A stretch of 64,000 bases of DNA, from the NCBI GenBank assembly GCA_965232595.1, contig OZ246983.1, positions 310,001 through 374,000 on the forward strand. Direction: 5' to 3'. Made by a program: the position numbers and the translations under genes. The stretch is from SZUA-309 sp965232595 (GTDB lineage Bacteria; Pseudomonadota; Gammaproteobacteria; Pseudomonadales; Azotimanducaceae). Under the pieces are notes generated by a model. The model was not told the origin of the DNA. It did no database searches and was given only the letters and a program-made list of their open reading frames with translations. Below are positions 52,389-61,801 of the stretch, piece by piece (within the stretch, counting starts at the first letter, position 1; the number at the start of each line of letters is the position of its first letter).

Positions 52389-52413
52389 GGCCGAAGGGGC
52401 CCGGGAGAAGGCA

Positions 52414-53568
52414 ATGAGGATTCTGGCCGTGCTGGTGCTGATCGCCCTCGCGCTGATGCACTGGGTGTTGCCGGGGCAGATCGAAGGCAGCATGAACCTG
52501 GTCAGAGAGCATGCGCCTTACGCCGTCAGCGAGGAGGCGCAGGCGCTGCACGACAGCCTGTTCGTCGCCGACCTGCACACCGACTCGCTGCTCTGGAAGC
52601 GTGATCTGCTCGACGAGTCCGAGGTTGGTCACGTCGACCTGCCGCGGCTGCAGCGCGGCAACGTCGCCCTGCAGGTATTCTCCGCCACCACAAAGAGCCC
52701 GCGCGGGCAGAACTACGAAGAGAACACCGGCGACTCGGACAACATCACCCTGCTCGCGGTTGCGCAGATGTGGCCGGTGCGCACCTGGAACAGCATCTTC
52801 GAGCGAGCGCTTTACCAGCTGGAAAAGCTGCACGACTTTGCCGCAGACAGCGGCGGTGAGCTGGTGGTGATCAAAAGCGTCGGCGACCTGGAGACGTTCA
52901 TCGAGCAACGCGAGCAGAACGGCAACCTGGCCGCCGGGATCTACCTGATTGAAGGCGCGCACCCGCTGGAGGGTGAGCTGGACAACCTCGATCGGCTGTT
53001 CGACGCAGGCCTGCGCGTTGCCGGCCTCACCCACTTTTTCGACAACCGTCTCGGCGGCTCGCTGCACGGCATCAGCGGTGAGGGCCTGACCCCGTTCGGC
53101 GAGGACGTCATTCGTCGGGCCAACGAGCTCGGCATCATCATCGACGTGGCGCACGCGTCCCCGCAGATGGTGCGCGATGTGCTGGATCTCTCCAGCGCGC
53201 CGGTCATTCTTTCCCACGGCGGGGTCAAAGGTCTCTGCGACATGAGCCGGAACCTGGAGGATGACCTGATGCAGCGGATCGCCGCCGCCGGTGGGCTGAT
53301 CGGCATCGGCTACTGGGACGGCGCGGTGTGCGACATCACGCCGCTGGGGGTGGTGCGCTCGCTCCGCTACGCCATCGATCTGCTCGGCGTCGACCACGTC
53401 GCGCTCGGTTCTGACTATGACGGCAGCACCGAGGTGCTGTTCGATACCTCGGAGCTCGCCATCCTCACCCAGACCATGCTGGACGAGGCGTTCACCGAGG
53501 AGGAGATCCGTAAGGTGATGGGCGAGAACGCAAAGCAGTTCTTTCTTGCTAACCTGCCTCGGCAGTAA
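52414..53568 (+). CDS. M19 membrane dipeptidase, complete metal site
   Basis: The 384-residue protein has an N-terminal hydrophobic helix (about 4-20) as signal or anchor and the full M19 ligand set: His55 and Asp57 in ADLHTDS, bridging Glu180 in LIEGAHPLEG, His247 in DVAHAS and His268 in LSHGG. It should cleave dipeptides or similar amides with two zinc ions. GGGAGAAGGCA precedes ATG 52414. It begins a plus-strand run ending at 59170, including VOC, ACAD pair, epoxide hydrolase and SDR genes. Confidence 0.88.
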   Translation: MRILAVLVLIALALMHWVLPGQIEGSMNLVREHAPYAVSEEAQALHDSLFVADLHTDSLLWKRDLLDESEVGHVDLPRLQRGNVALQVFSATTKSPRGQNYEENTGDSDNITLLAVAQMWPVRTWNSIFERALYQLEKLHDFAADSGGELVVIKSVGDLETFIEQREQNGNLAAGIYLIEGAHPLEGELDNLDRLFDAGLRVAGLTHFFDNRLGGSLHGISGEGLTPFGEDVIRRANELGIIIDVAHASPQMVRDVLDLSSAPVILSHGGVKGLCDMSRNLEDDLMQRIAAAGGLIGIGYWDGAVCDITPLGVVRSLRYAIDLLGVDHVALGSDYDGSTEVLFDTSELAILTQTMLDEAFTEEEIRKVMGENAKQFFLANLPRQ

Positions 53569-53579
53569 GGAGAAGCGAC

Positions 53580-54179
53580 ATGGCTGACAACGTAAAGGTG
53601 CCTGAAGCGGCAAGCGACCGCGGCAGGATCGCGCCGGCCAAGCTTGCCCACTTCGTGCTCCGCACCCCGCGCTACACGGAGATGATCAGCTGGTACCAGA
53701 CGGTCCTTGAGGCGGAGGTGGTTGCAGGATCGGAGTTCGCCACCTTCATGACCTACGACGACGAGCATCACCGGGTGGCGCTCATCAACCTGCCGGACTG
53801 CAAACCGTCGGATCCGAACACGGCGGGCGTGGACCACTGCGCCTTCACCTACGCCTCCATCGACGATCTGTTTGCCACCTACGAGCGTCTGAAAGCGGCA
53901 GGCATCGAACCTTACTGGTCCGTGAACCACGGCCCCACCCTGTCGTTCTACTACCGCGACCCGGATGGCAACCAGATCGAGCTGCAGATCGACATCTTCG
54001 CCAGCAACGAAGCGCTGAACGAGTGGATGCGCGGCAGCGACTTCGACACCAACCCGATCGGGGTCAAGTTCGATGCGGACGATCTGATTGCCCGCTATCG
54101 GGCCGGCGAGCCGGCGGCGGAGCTGCTCGCCCGCCCGGTCATCGATCCGAAGGACGTGCCCGAGCAGTTCCCGGGCTGA
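53580..54179 (+). CDS. VOC-family protein (extradiol dioxygenase-like)
   Basis: The 199-residue protein has a vicinal oxygen chelate fold: first metal His in LAHFVLRTPRY, second His in DHCAFTYAS and Glu in GNQIELQID, the His-His-Glu set of VOC enzymes. The single domain could act as glyoxalase, extradiol dioxygenase or lyase. AAGGAG precedes the ATG, 11 bases after the M19 stop. Function in this run is unknown. Confidence 0.83.
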   Translation: MADNVKVPEAASDRGRIAPAKLAHFVLRTPRYTEMISWYQTVLEAEVVAGSEFATFMTYDDEHHRVALINLPDCKPSDPNTAGVDHCAFTYASIDDLFATYERLKAAGIEPYWSVNHGPTLSFYYRDPDGNQIELQIDIFASNEALNEWMRGSDFDTNPIGVKFDADDLIARYRAGEPAAELLARPVIDPKDVPEQFPG

Positions 54180-54295
54180 TCCATTAGCTTTCCCGAAGCC
54201 GGTCCGACGCCTGGCGCAGCTGACGGTTCTCCGAACCGCAGATCTGCTATCTTTGCCCGTTCGACCTAACCAACCTCTCTGATCAGGAGCAGACT

Positions 54296-55480
54296 GTGGC
54301 ACCCGCAGAAGATCTGAATTCGTTTCGCGAAGAAGCCCGGCAATGGCTGACCGACAACTTCCCGAAGAGCCTGGCCAACAAGCGCCCACCGGGCATCGCC
54401 GGCTTCGGCGCCAAGCTCACCGGTGACTGGAAAGACTGGCAGTTGAGCCTCGGCGAGAAGGGCTGGTCCACGCCGACCTGGCCGGCCGAGTACGGCGGCG
54501 GCGGCCTGAGCCCGGAGCAGGCCGGCGTGCTGGCTGAAGAGATGCGCACGATGGGCGCCATCAGCCCCATCGGCGGCTTCGGCACCATGATGTGGGGCCC
54601 CACCCTGCTCGAGTTCGGCACGGAAGAGCAGAAGCAGCGCTACCTGCCGGACATCATCCACGGCAACATCCACTGGTGTCAGGGCTACTCGGAACCAGGC
54701 GCCGGGTCCGACCTGGCGAACCTGCAGTCGTTTGCCGAGGACAAGGGTGACCACTTCCTTCTGAACGGCTCCAAGGTCTGGACCAGCGGCGCGCTGGAGG
54801 CGGACTGGATGTACGGCGTTTTCCGTACGGACAAGAGCAACAAGTACGAAGGCATCAGCTTCCTCACCCTGGACATGAAGTCCCCGGGCGTTGAGGTCAA
54901 ACCCATCGTCCTCATCTCCGGCCAGTCGCCGTTCAATGAGGTGTTCTTCACCGACGTGGTGGTGCCGAAGGAGAACCTGATCGGCGAGAAGAACCTGGGC
55001 TGGAACATCGGCAAGCGGCTGCTGCTGCACGAGCGCCAGGGCATCGCCGGCAGCGCTGACGCCAACGTGGTGGGCGGCTCCTACGACATCGAAAACGTCG
55101 CCCGGGACTACATCGGCATGGACGGCGACAAGCTGGCCGACGGCGCCATGCGCGAGCGCATTGCCCAGCAGAAGATGTTTGCCCACGCCTACGCGCTTAC
55201 CGGCCGTCGCTTCAGCGACGAGGCCGCGGTGCACGGCCCGTCCGCGGCGGTCGGCATCCTCAAGGTCGCCTGGGCCAAGGACAACCAGAACCGGGAGGAG
55301 ATGCTGATCGAGATGCTCGGCAACCGCGGCCTCGGCTGGGAGGGGGACGGCTTCTCCGACAACGAGCTGCACAGCGTCCGCACCTGGCTGCGCTCCAAGG
55401 CCAATTCCATCGAGGGCGGCACCACTGAGATCAATCTGAACCTGGTCGCCAAGCGCGTGCTGGGCCTGAAGGGGTATTGA
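54296..55480 (+). CDS. Acyl-CoA dehydrogenase, catalytic-type subunit (third pair)
   Basis: The 394-residue protein has WCQGYSEPGAGSDL, NGSKVWTSGA and Glu246 in LLLHERQGI, the helix-G place for the catalytic base; the C-terminal NSIEGGTTEINLNL lacks a conventional MCAD glutamate. It starts with GTG at 54296 with a CAGGAG box, well spaced. It is followed after 3 bases by the smaller ACAD. It differs clearly from the two paralogous pairs at 20508 and 51000, so it likely has another substrate. Confidence 0.87.
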   Translation: MAPAEDLNSFREEARQWLTDNFPKSLANKRPPGIAGFGAKLTGDWKDWQLSLGEKGWSTPTWPAEYGGGGLSPEQAGVLAEEMRTMGAISPIGGFGTMMWGPTLLEFGTEEQKQRYLPDIIHGNIHWCQGYSEPGAGSDLANLQSFAEDKGDHFLLNGSKVWTSGALEADWMYGVFRTDKSNKYEGISFLTLDMKSPGVEVKPIVLISGQSPFNEVFFTDVVVPKENLIGEKNLGWNIGKRLLLHERQGIAGSADANVVGGSYDIENVARDYIGMDGDKLADGAMRERIAQQKMFAHAYALTGRRFSDEAAVHGPSAAVGILKVAWAKDNQNREEMLIEMLGNRGLGWEGDGFSDNELHSVRTWLRSKANSIEGGTTEINLNLVAKRVLGLKGY

Positions 55481-55483
55481 GGC

Positions 55484-56620
55484 ATGGCGGTACTGACAGA
55501 AGAGCAAACCATGCTCAAAGACCAGGCGCACGCCTGGGCGAGAGACGAAGCACCGGTCACCGCGTTCCGGCAGATGCGCGACAGCGGCGCGGCCAACGGC
55601 TTTGAGCCCGGCACCTGGCAGGAGATGGCCAACATGGGCTGGACGGGCATCCTGATACCGGAAGCGCTCGGCGGTTCCGGTATGGACTACGCCACCTTCG
55701 GCGTGGTCCTGGAGGAAACCGGTCGCCAGCTGGTCGCCTCACCCCTGCTCGCCTCCGGGCTGGTCGGGGCGTCGGCGCTGCTGCTCGGCGGCAACGACAC
55801 GCTGAAGCAGGCCTGGCTGCCCGGCATCGCCGCAGGCACCAGCATCGTCACCCTGGCTGCAGACGAAGGCCCGCACCACGCACCCGAGCACATCGCTCTG
55901 GCGGCAACGCCTGCCGGCGACGGCTTCAAGCTGGACGGCAGCAAGGTCTTCGTGCTGGAAGGCGGCGCTGCGGATGCGTTCGTCGTGGCTGCAAGAACCA
56001 GCGGTACCGCTGGCGAGCAGGCCGGCATCACCCTGTTCCTCGTTCCGGCCGACAGCCCCGGGCTGACGGTTTCGGCGCTGAAGACGGCCGACAGCCGGGG
56101 CTACGCCGACCTCAGCTTCGCCGGGGCGGAAGTCGGCGCCGATGCGGTGCTCGGCGAGGTGGACAACGGCTTCCCGCTGCTGGATGCCCTGCTCGACCGC
56201 GCCAGAGCCGGCCTTGCCGCAGAGATGCTCGGCACCGCCTGTGAGGCCTTCGACCGCACCCTCGACTACCTGAAGACCCGCGAGCAGTTCGGCCAGGTGA
56301 TCGGCTCTTTCCAGAGCCTGGGCCACCGGGCCGCAACCCTGTTCATGGACAGGGAGTTCGCCCGCTCCTGCGTGGAAGCCGCACTCCGAGCCATCGATGC
56401 GGACGATCCGGAAGTACCCATCCTCTGCTCGCTGGCCAAGTGCAAGGCGGGCGAGTTCCTGCACGACATGTCCAACGACATGATCCAGATGCACGGCGGC
56501 ATCGGCATGACGGACGAGTTCGACGCCGGCTTCTTCCTGAAGCGGGCCCGGGCCACCGAAGCAACTTTCGGCGGCCAGTCGTTCCACCGACGCCGCTACA
56601 TCAGCCACTTCGGCATCTGA
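55484..56620 (+). CDS. Acyl-CoA dehydrogenase, partner subunit (third pair)
   Basis: The 378-residue ACAD has MIQMHGGIGMTDEFDAGFFL near the C-terminus and KTREQFGQVIGSFQSLGHR. Helix G reads ARAGLAAEMLGTA without a clear base Glu in the active place, as in the other partner subunits, although a Glu follows nearby. It starts 3 bases after the larger ACAD, and the epoxide hydrolase gene starts 10 bases after its stop. A heterotetramer is inferred. Confidence 0.85.
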   Translation: MAVLTEEQTMLKDQAHAWARDEAPVTAFRQMRDSGAANGFEPGTWQEMANMGWTGILIPEALGGSGMDYATFGVVLEETGRQLVASPLLASGLVGASALLLGGNDTLKQAWLPGIAAGTSIVTLAADEGPHHAPEHIALAATPAGDGFKLDGSKVFVLEGGAADAFVVAARTSGTAGEQAGITLFLVPADSPGLTVSALKTADSRGYADLSFAGAEVGADAVLGEVDNGFPLLDALLDRARAGLAAEMLGTACEAFDRTLDYLKTREQFGQVIGSFQSLGHRAATLFMDREFARSCVEAALRAIDADDPEVPILCSLAKCKAGEFLHDMSNDMIQMHGGIGMTDEFDAGFFLKRARATEATFGGQSFHRRRYISHFGI

Positions 56621-56630
56621 GGAAGGTCTG

Positions 56631-57638
56631 ATGGCTGACGCGCAATGGTCGGAACGGAAGGTATCCAGCGCCCGGCACGAGACGGCTTACCTGGCGGCGG
56701 GGCCCGAAGACGGCACCGCCATCATCCTGGTGCACGGCTGGCCGGAGCTGTCGATCAGCTGGCGGCACCAGATCCCGTTTCTGGCCGAGCTCGGCTATCG
56801 GGTGATCGCCCCGGATATGCGGGGATACGGCGGCTCGACAAGCTACCGGACGCACGAGGCGTACGCGCAACGGGAAGTGGTGGCAGACATGCTCGAGCTG
56901 GTCGACGCGCTCAGCATCGACCGGGCCATCTGGATCGGCCACGACTGGGGCGCGCCGACGGTCTGGAACATGGGCCGCCACCATCCGGACCGGGTGATCG
57001 CGCTCGCCAACCTCTGCGTGCCGTACAACACCCTGGAGTGCGGCTGGCCGGGCATCCTGCCCTACGTTGATCGTGATCTTTATCCGGAAGACGACTATCC
57101 GGCCGGTCAGTGGGAGTATCAGCGCTTCTACGAGGAGAACTTCGAGGACGCGACCCTTGCCTTCGACGCGAACCCCCGCGCCGTCTGCAAGCTGCTGTTC
57201 CGCCGCGGCAACGCCAGCGGCGAAGGTCAGATCGCAGCAACCGCCACCACCCGGAAGCTGGGCGGCTGGTTCGGCGGCGGTCCGGCACCGGAGATGCCGC
57301 GGGACGAGCAGGTGCTCACCGAGGCAGACCTGGAGCGCTACGCCGAGTCGCTCGAGCGGAACAGCTTTTTCGGTCCGGACAGCTACTACATGAATCACGC
57401 AGCCAACGAGGCCTACAGCAACGAGCAGCCAGACGCCCGCCTCGGAATGCCGGTGCTGTTCGTGCACGCTGCCTACGACTACGTCTGCGAGACCATGACC
57501 TCGACGCTGGCCGAACCGATGCGCTCCCTCTGCGACGATCTGACCGAGAAGACCATTCCCAGCGGCCACTGGATGGCGCAGGAAAGGCCGGAGGCGCTGA
57601 ACCTGGTGCTGAGCAACTGGCTGACGACAATCGGCTGA
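56631..57638 (+). CDS. Epoxide hydrolase-like alpha/beta hydrolase
   Basis: The 335-residue protein has the soluble epoxide hydrolase pattern: HGWPE near residue 35, VIAPDMRGYGGST, the nucleophile Asp105 in GHDWGAP, and the catalytic His in SGHWMAQE. A lid domain with Tyr residues lies in the middle. It should open epoxides or, less likely, dehalogenate. GGAAGGT precedes the ATG. It belongs to the plus-strand run started by the M19 gene. Confidence 0.85.
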   Translation: MADAQWSERKVSSARHETAYLAAGPEDGTAIILVHGWPELSISWRHQIPFLAELGYRVIAPDMRGYGGSTSYRTHEAYAQREVVADMLELVDALSIDRAIWIGHDWGAPTVWNMGRHHPDRVIALANLCVPYNTLECGWPGILPYVDRDLYPEDDYPAGQWEYQRFYEENFEDATLAFDANPRAVCKLLFRRGNASGEGQIAATATTRKLGGWFGGGPAPEMPRDEQVLTEADLERYAESLERNSFFGPDSYYMNHAANEAYSNEQPDARLGMPVLFVHAAYDYVCETMTSTLAEPMRSLCDDLTEKTIPSGHWMAQERPEALNLVLSNWLTTIG

Positions 57639-57673
57639 GCTATCTTCTGCCGATTCGGAGAGGAGAGAGACTC

Positions 57674-58147
57674 ATGCCACGCTGGCTCAACTACCTGCTG
57701 CTCAGCCTCGGCGCTGCCGGGATCATCCTGGCCATCGCCGCACCCATCGGCCCCATGCCCGGGTTCCGCATCGGCGGTGATGCCGCCGAGCCGCCAGACT
57801 CCTGGCGCGGAGCCGAGCTCCCGGACAACATCCTGTTCGGCACTTACGACGGCCTCTTCCCCTACGTGGTGACCATCTGGGTCGTCGAGTCCGGCGGCAA
57901 CCTCTACGTGGTGGGTGACCCGGCAAGCACCTGGGTGGAGAAGGCGACCAGCAGCGGCGACGTCCGGGTCCGCATCAACGATTCGGTCTACGACATGCAG
58001 GCGACCCGACTGCCGCCGGGACGGGCGGACGTGCTGCAGGCCTACATCGACCGCTATCAGGCCGACTACCCGGAGATCATCGACGGCTTCCCGCCGCTCG
58101 AGGAGTTCGCCCAGGGCAGCGCGCTGTTTCAGCTGGCGCCTCGCTGA
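57674..58147 (+). CDS. Membrane-anchored split-barrel-like protein, unknown function
   Basis: The 157-residue protein has an N-terminal hydrophobic helix (about 5-22) and a beta-rich part, LFGTYDGLFPYVVTIWVVESGGNLY (shown as LFGTYDGLFPYVVTIW and VVESGGNLY), that recalls FMN- or F420-binding split barrels. The likeness is weak, and no family can be named. GGAGAGGAG precedes ATG 57674. It follows the epoxide hydrolase by 35 bases and is followed by a hairpin. Confidence 0.65.
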   Translation: MPRWLNYLLLSLGAAGIILAIAAPIGPMPGFRIGGDAAEPPDSWRGAELPDNILFGTYDGLFPYVVTIWVVESGGNLYVVGDPASTWVEKATSSGDVRVRINDSVYDMQATRLPPGRADVLQAYIDRYQADYPEIIDGFPPLEEFAQGSALFQLAPR

Positions 58148-58192
58148 AGGCATCCCCTGAGCCCATTCGCGCAGGACGAGGCAAGCGCTCGA

Positions 58193-58218
58193 TAGCAGGT
58201 CACGGCCTGTGCCTGCTA
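58193..58218 (+). promoter_or_regulatory. Bulged hairpin before the SDR gene
   Basis: TAGCAGG pairs with CCTGCTA at the outer part, then CAC with GTG around a 5-base loop, with one bulged T. The strong 10-bp stem lies between the gene ending at 58147 and the SDR at 58301. No T-tract follows. It may be an operator, an RNA processing stem or a weak attenuator. Confidence 0.35.
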
Positions 58219-58300
58219 GGTACTGACCCGCATTGACGATACGCAGGTGTCCCGGCACTCTGGCGGGTCTGCACACACTTGGACTCGAAGGGGAACTGCT

Positions 58301-59170
58301 ATGAGCGTGGACGGAAAGGTAGCCATCATCACGGGGGCCGGCGGTGGCCTGGGTAAGGAGCACGCGCTGCTGCTCGCGAAGCACGGCGCGAAGATCGTGG
58401 TCAACGATCTGGGCGGCAACGTGGACGGCTCCGGGCAGGGCGACGCTGCCGATGCGGTCGTCGACGAGATCAAAGCGGCGGGCGGTGACGCGGTCGCCAA
58501 CAAGGACTCGGTTTCGGACCGGGACGGCGCCAAGCGCATCGTCGAAACGGCCATCAACACCTACGGCACCGTCGACATCGTGGTCAACAACGCCGGTATC
58601 CTGCGCGACAAGTCGTTCAAGAAGATGACGCTGGACGAGTGGGACATCGTCATCAACGTGCACCTGAACGGCTCAGCCTACGTCACCTGGCACGCATGGC
58701 CGATCATGTACGAGAAGAACTACGGACGGGTGATCTTCACCAGCTCCGTGTCCGGCATCCTCGGCTCGTTCGGCCAGGGCAACTACGGCGCCGCCAAGAT
58801 GGGCATGGTCGGGCTGATGAACAACCTGGCTCGAGAAGGCGCGTCGCACAACGTGCACACCAACTGCCTGTCGCCCGGCGCCGCTACCCGGATGACGGCC
58901 AGCGTGCCCGGCAGCACCATCGATCTGGACAACCCGCCGGCGGACAACCTGCCCGGGCTGGTGAGTCCAGCGGTGCTCTACATGGCCGGTGAGGATGCGC
59001 CGAACGGGCGGATCATTCAGGCCGCCGGCGGTCGCTTCGCCAGCGACATGGTCTTCTCGAACAGCGGTGTGGACCTCGGCGCGGACATGGACCCGGAAGA
59101 CTTCCTGGACGCGGCCGATCAGGCGCTGGACATGACGGACGCAGCACCCAAGACCAGCTTCTGGCGCTGA
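58301..59170 (+). CDS. MFE2-type 3-hydroxyacyl-CoA dehydrogenase (SDR)
   Basis: The 289-residue SDR has GAGGGLGKEHALLLAKHGAK, NDLGG, NNAGILRDKSF, catalytic Ser in FTSSVSG and YGAAK (YxxxK). These segments, with NDLGGN and VHLNGSAYVTWHAWPIM, match the D-3-hydroxyacyl-CoA dehydrogenase domain of peroxisomal multifunctional enzyme 2. It would oxidise a 3-hydroxyacyl-CoA made by a MaoC-type hydratase such as the one at 36418. AAGGGG precedes ATG 58301. It closes the run. Confidence 0.87.
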   Translation: MSVDGKVAIITGAGGGLGKEHALLLAKHGAKIVVNDLGGNVDGSGQGDAADAVVDEIKAAGGDAVANKDSVSDRDGAKRIVETAINTYGTVDIVVNNAGILRDKSFKKMTLDEWDIVINVHLNGSAYVTWHAWPIMYEKNYGRVIFTSSVSGILGSFGQGNYGAAKMGMVGLMNNLAREGASHNVHTNCLSPGAATRMTASVPGSTIDLDNPPADNLPGLVSPAVLYMAGEDAPNGRIIQAAGGRFASDMVFSNSGVDLGADMDPEDFLDAADQALDMTDAAPKTSFWR

Positions 59171-59182
59171 TCTGACCGCCGC

Positions 59183-60715
59183 CTAGACGGGCGCCCGACG
59201 CTCCGGTCGGGGCGTCTGCATGGGCGGCACCTTCTCTGCCAGCAGCGCGACCAGGGCGTCGCGCTGCCCGGCATAGCCCGGATCGTCCCAGAGGTTGACC
59301 AGCTGATCCGGGTCCTCGTTCATGTCGTAGAGCTCACCTTCGCTGCCGTCGTACAGATGGCTCTTGCCGTAAGCCGTGCAGAGCCAGCCTGACTGCTCGT
59401 AGATCGACTTCAGGTGCATGTCGATGGGCCCATGCTCCGAGTCCCACTCGGTGAGCACGAAAGAGCGTCCCTGGGCGCTCGCCTCCTCGTCGCTCTGCGG
59501 CAGCTTCATGCCTTCGCAGTAGGCGGGCTCATCAATGCCGGCGATGTGGCAGAAAGTGCTGGCCAGATCCAGATGGCCAACCGGCGCGCTGACCTCAGCC
59601 GGCTCGATGCCGGCGCTGACCGCCGGGCGCCAGATAAAGGGCAGGCGCATCAGCGCGTCGACGTGATACGGGCCCTTGAACAGCAGGCCGAAGTCACCCT
59701 GCAGCTCGCCGTGATCGGTGGTGAAGAAGATGTCCGTGTTGTCGAGCTGCCCCCTGGCCGCGAGATGATCGAGCACCCGCTGGCAGGCCTCGTCGATCAG
59801 CTCGTTCTCGATGTGCGTCATGGCGTTGATCTCCCGGATCTGGTCCGGCGTCATGGCCGCCGGCACAAACTCCCGCGGTGACTCCAGGTTCGTCCAGAGG
59901 CTGCCTTCATAGTAGCCACGCCAGTGTTTCGGCTTGCCGGCCAGCAGCGCTTCCCGCGCCGCGGGCTGCTCCCGATACAGCTTCGGCAGCGGCACGTCCT
60001 GCCAGAGGACGCGATGCAGCTCGGAGCTGGGCACGTCCCAGGGGTGATGCGGATCAGGGAAGCTCATCCAGCAGAAGAACGGGTCCGCGGCGTCGAGGCT
60101 GGAAATCCAGTTGATGGTTCGATCCGCCACCCAGTCGGTGTGATAGAGCTCCCGCGGCACATCCATGGGCCAGACCTGCACCGCGCCGGTCTCGCCGCGG
60201 CTGGCCGTGTTCTGCCCTTTGTCAGTCACCATGGGATAAAACTGCTCTTTCGCGGGCAGCCGCTCGTTCATCCACAGATCGTAGTGGCTGTGCCCTTCGA
60301 AGAAGTGGTTGGCAAGCTCCATGTGGTCGAACCCGCGGTGCGGGCCGGTGCTGGCCAGCGCCGCCATGCGGTTTTCAAAGAACTCCTGCGGATCGCCGAG
60401 CCAGGGTTCGAAGTGGGCCTTGCCCAGGAGCCCGGTGTGATAGCCGTGTGCCTTCAGGTGATGGGCCACCGTCTGCCGGTCTTCGGGCAGGCAGACGCCG
60501 TTCATCCAGACGCCGTGGGAGCCCACGTGTTGGCCGGTGATGATGGTCGCTCGGGCCGGCATGCAGACCACGTTCTGATTGTGTGCGCGCCGGTAGTTGA
60601 CGCCATTTGCCGCCAGCGCGTCGATGGCCGGCGTGCGCGCGATCTCGCCGCCGTTGCAGCCGAGGGCGTCGTAGCGCATCTGGTCGGTGGTGATCAGGAG
60701 GATGTTTCTTTTCAT
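59183..60715 (-). CDS. Sulfatase
   Basis: The 510-residue protein has the sulfatase signature with formylglycine Cys51 in VVCMPARATIITGQ (CxPxR) and metal residues in TTDQMR at the start. DQ at this position is common in choline-sulfatase-like enzymes. Other metal motifs are TTDHGELQGDFG and HHPWD. No signal peptide is seen, so a cytoplasmic location is possible. Formylglycine-generating enzyme is not in the window. ATG 60715 is the first Met of the fold. It is divergent from tctC, whose start lies 55 bases away. Confidence 0.87.
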   Translation of the reverse strand: MKRNILLITTDQMRYDALGCNGGEIARTPAIDALAANGVNYRRAHNQNVVCMPARATIITGQHVGSHGVWMNGVCLPEDRQTVAHHLKAHGYHTGLLGKAHFEPWLGDPQEFFENRMAALASTGPHRGFDHMELANHFFEGHSHYDLWMNERLPAKEQFYPMVTDKGQNTASRGETGAVQVWPMDVPRELYHTDWVADRTINWISSLDAADPFFCWMSFPDPHHPWDVPSSELHRVLWQDVPLPKLYREQPAAREALLAGKPKHWRGYYEGSLWTNLESPREFVPAAMTPDQIREINAMTHIENELIDEACQRVLDHLAARGQLDNTDIFFTTDHGELQGDFGLLFKGPYHVDALMRLPFIWRPAVSAGIEPAEVSAPVGHLDLASTFCHIAGIDEPAYCEGMKLPQSDEEASAQGRSFVLTEWDSEHGPIDMHLKSIYEQSGWLCTAYGKSHLYDGSEGELYDMNEDPDQLVNLWDDPGYAGQRDALVALLAEKVPPMQTPRPERRAPV

Positions 60716-60770
60716 GGCCGGAGTGTTCCACAGCGTTCGCGGAATGTCGCACCGCTCAGGCTCCGGTACC

Positions 60771-61796
60771 ATGACCGCTTCGAGAAGCCGGGGCCCGGAA
60801 TTGAGACTGAGTGCTGGAAGCAGAGTGTGCGGATGGCTGCGCGCCGTACCGGGGACGGTGGCGCTGATGCTGCTGCTGAGCGCCACCAGCGCGGGGGCTG
60901 CCGAGCGCCTGCACCTGCTGATCCCGGCCGGTCCGGGCGGCGGCCTTGACAGCACCGCTCGCGCCATCGGCGAGGCGCTGCGCAGCGAAAACCTGCGGGC
61001 CCCGGTTTCCTTCGAGAACATGACCGGTGGCGGTGGCGGCCGCGCCATGGCCCACTTCATAGAAACCGCCGATCGGCAGCAGAACACCCTGCTGATCAAC
61101 TCCACGCCGCTCATCATCCGCTCGCTGCAGGGCCTGTTTCCGCACGACCATCATGATCTGGTGCCCATCGCCGGGCTGGTGGGGGAATACGGCGCCTTCG
61201 TGGTGCGCTCGGACTCGGCGCTCGGCTCCTGGCCCGAGTTCGTCGCGGCGCTGCAGGCCAACCCACGAGCGATCCATGTTGGCGGCGGTTCGGTCCGGGG
61301 CAGCCTGGACCATCTGATTCTGGCGCTGGCCCTGGAGCAGTCCGGCATCGAGCCGAGAGCGGTGCGCTACCTGCCGTACGATGCCGGCGGCAAAGCCATG
61401 CTTGCGCTGCTCGGCGGCGAGATCGAGGTGTTGAGCACCGGCATCGGCGAGGCGATCTCCTACGCGCAGTCCGGCGATGTCCGGATACTGGGCATCACGG
61501 CTCAGGAGCGCCTGCCGCAGCTGCCGGAGGTGCCGACGATCAGCGAGCTCGGCACGCCGGTCGTGTTTGCCAATTGGCGTGGGGTGTTTGCTGCCCCCGG
61601 CACCAGCCCCGAGCAGGCAGAGCTGCTCCAAGCTCAGATCAGCCAGGCCCTCGCCTCCGCGGCCTGGCAGGAAGCAACGACACGCTACGGCTGGACTTCC
61701 CTCGCGCTCATGGGTGATGCGTTCAGCCGCTACCTGGACGAGCAGGCCGCCGTGCTGGAAACCACCCTCGAAGGCCTCGGCTTCATCCGCCGCTGA
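60771..61796 (+). CDS. tctC: Tripartite tricarboxylate transporter binding protein (TctC)
   Basis: The 341-residue solute-binding protein has a signal peptide (hydrophobic VALMLLLSATSAGA) and the TctC/Bug fold: HLLIPAGPGGGLDSTARAIGEAL (split: LLIPAGPGGGLD and STARAIGEAL), GGGGGRAMAHF, and a later GTPVVFANWRGVF. It binds a carboxylic acid in the periplasm and hands it to TctAB. ATG 60771 is a choice among several in-frame starts. TctB follows 5 bases after the stop. Confidence 0.85.
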   Translation: MTASRSRGPELRLSAGSRVCGWLRAVPGTVALMLLLSATSAGAAERLHLLIPAGPGGGLDSTARAIGEALRSENLRAPVSFENMTGGGGGRAMAHFIETADRQQNTLLINSTPLIIRSLQGLFPHDHHDLVPIAGLVGEYGAFVVRSDSALGSWPEFVAALQANPRAIHVGGGSVRGSLDHLILALALEQSGIEPRAVRYLPYDAGGKAMLALLGGEIEVLSTGIGEAISYAQSGDVRILGITAQERLPQLPEVPTISELGTPVVFANWRGVFAAPGTSPEQAELLQAQISQALASAAWQEATTRYGWTSLALMGDAFSRYLDEQAAVLETTLEGLGFIRR

Positions 61797-61801
61797 GCCG
61801 G

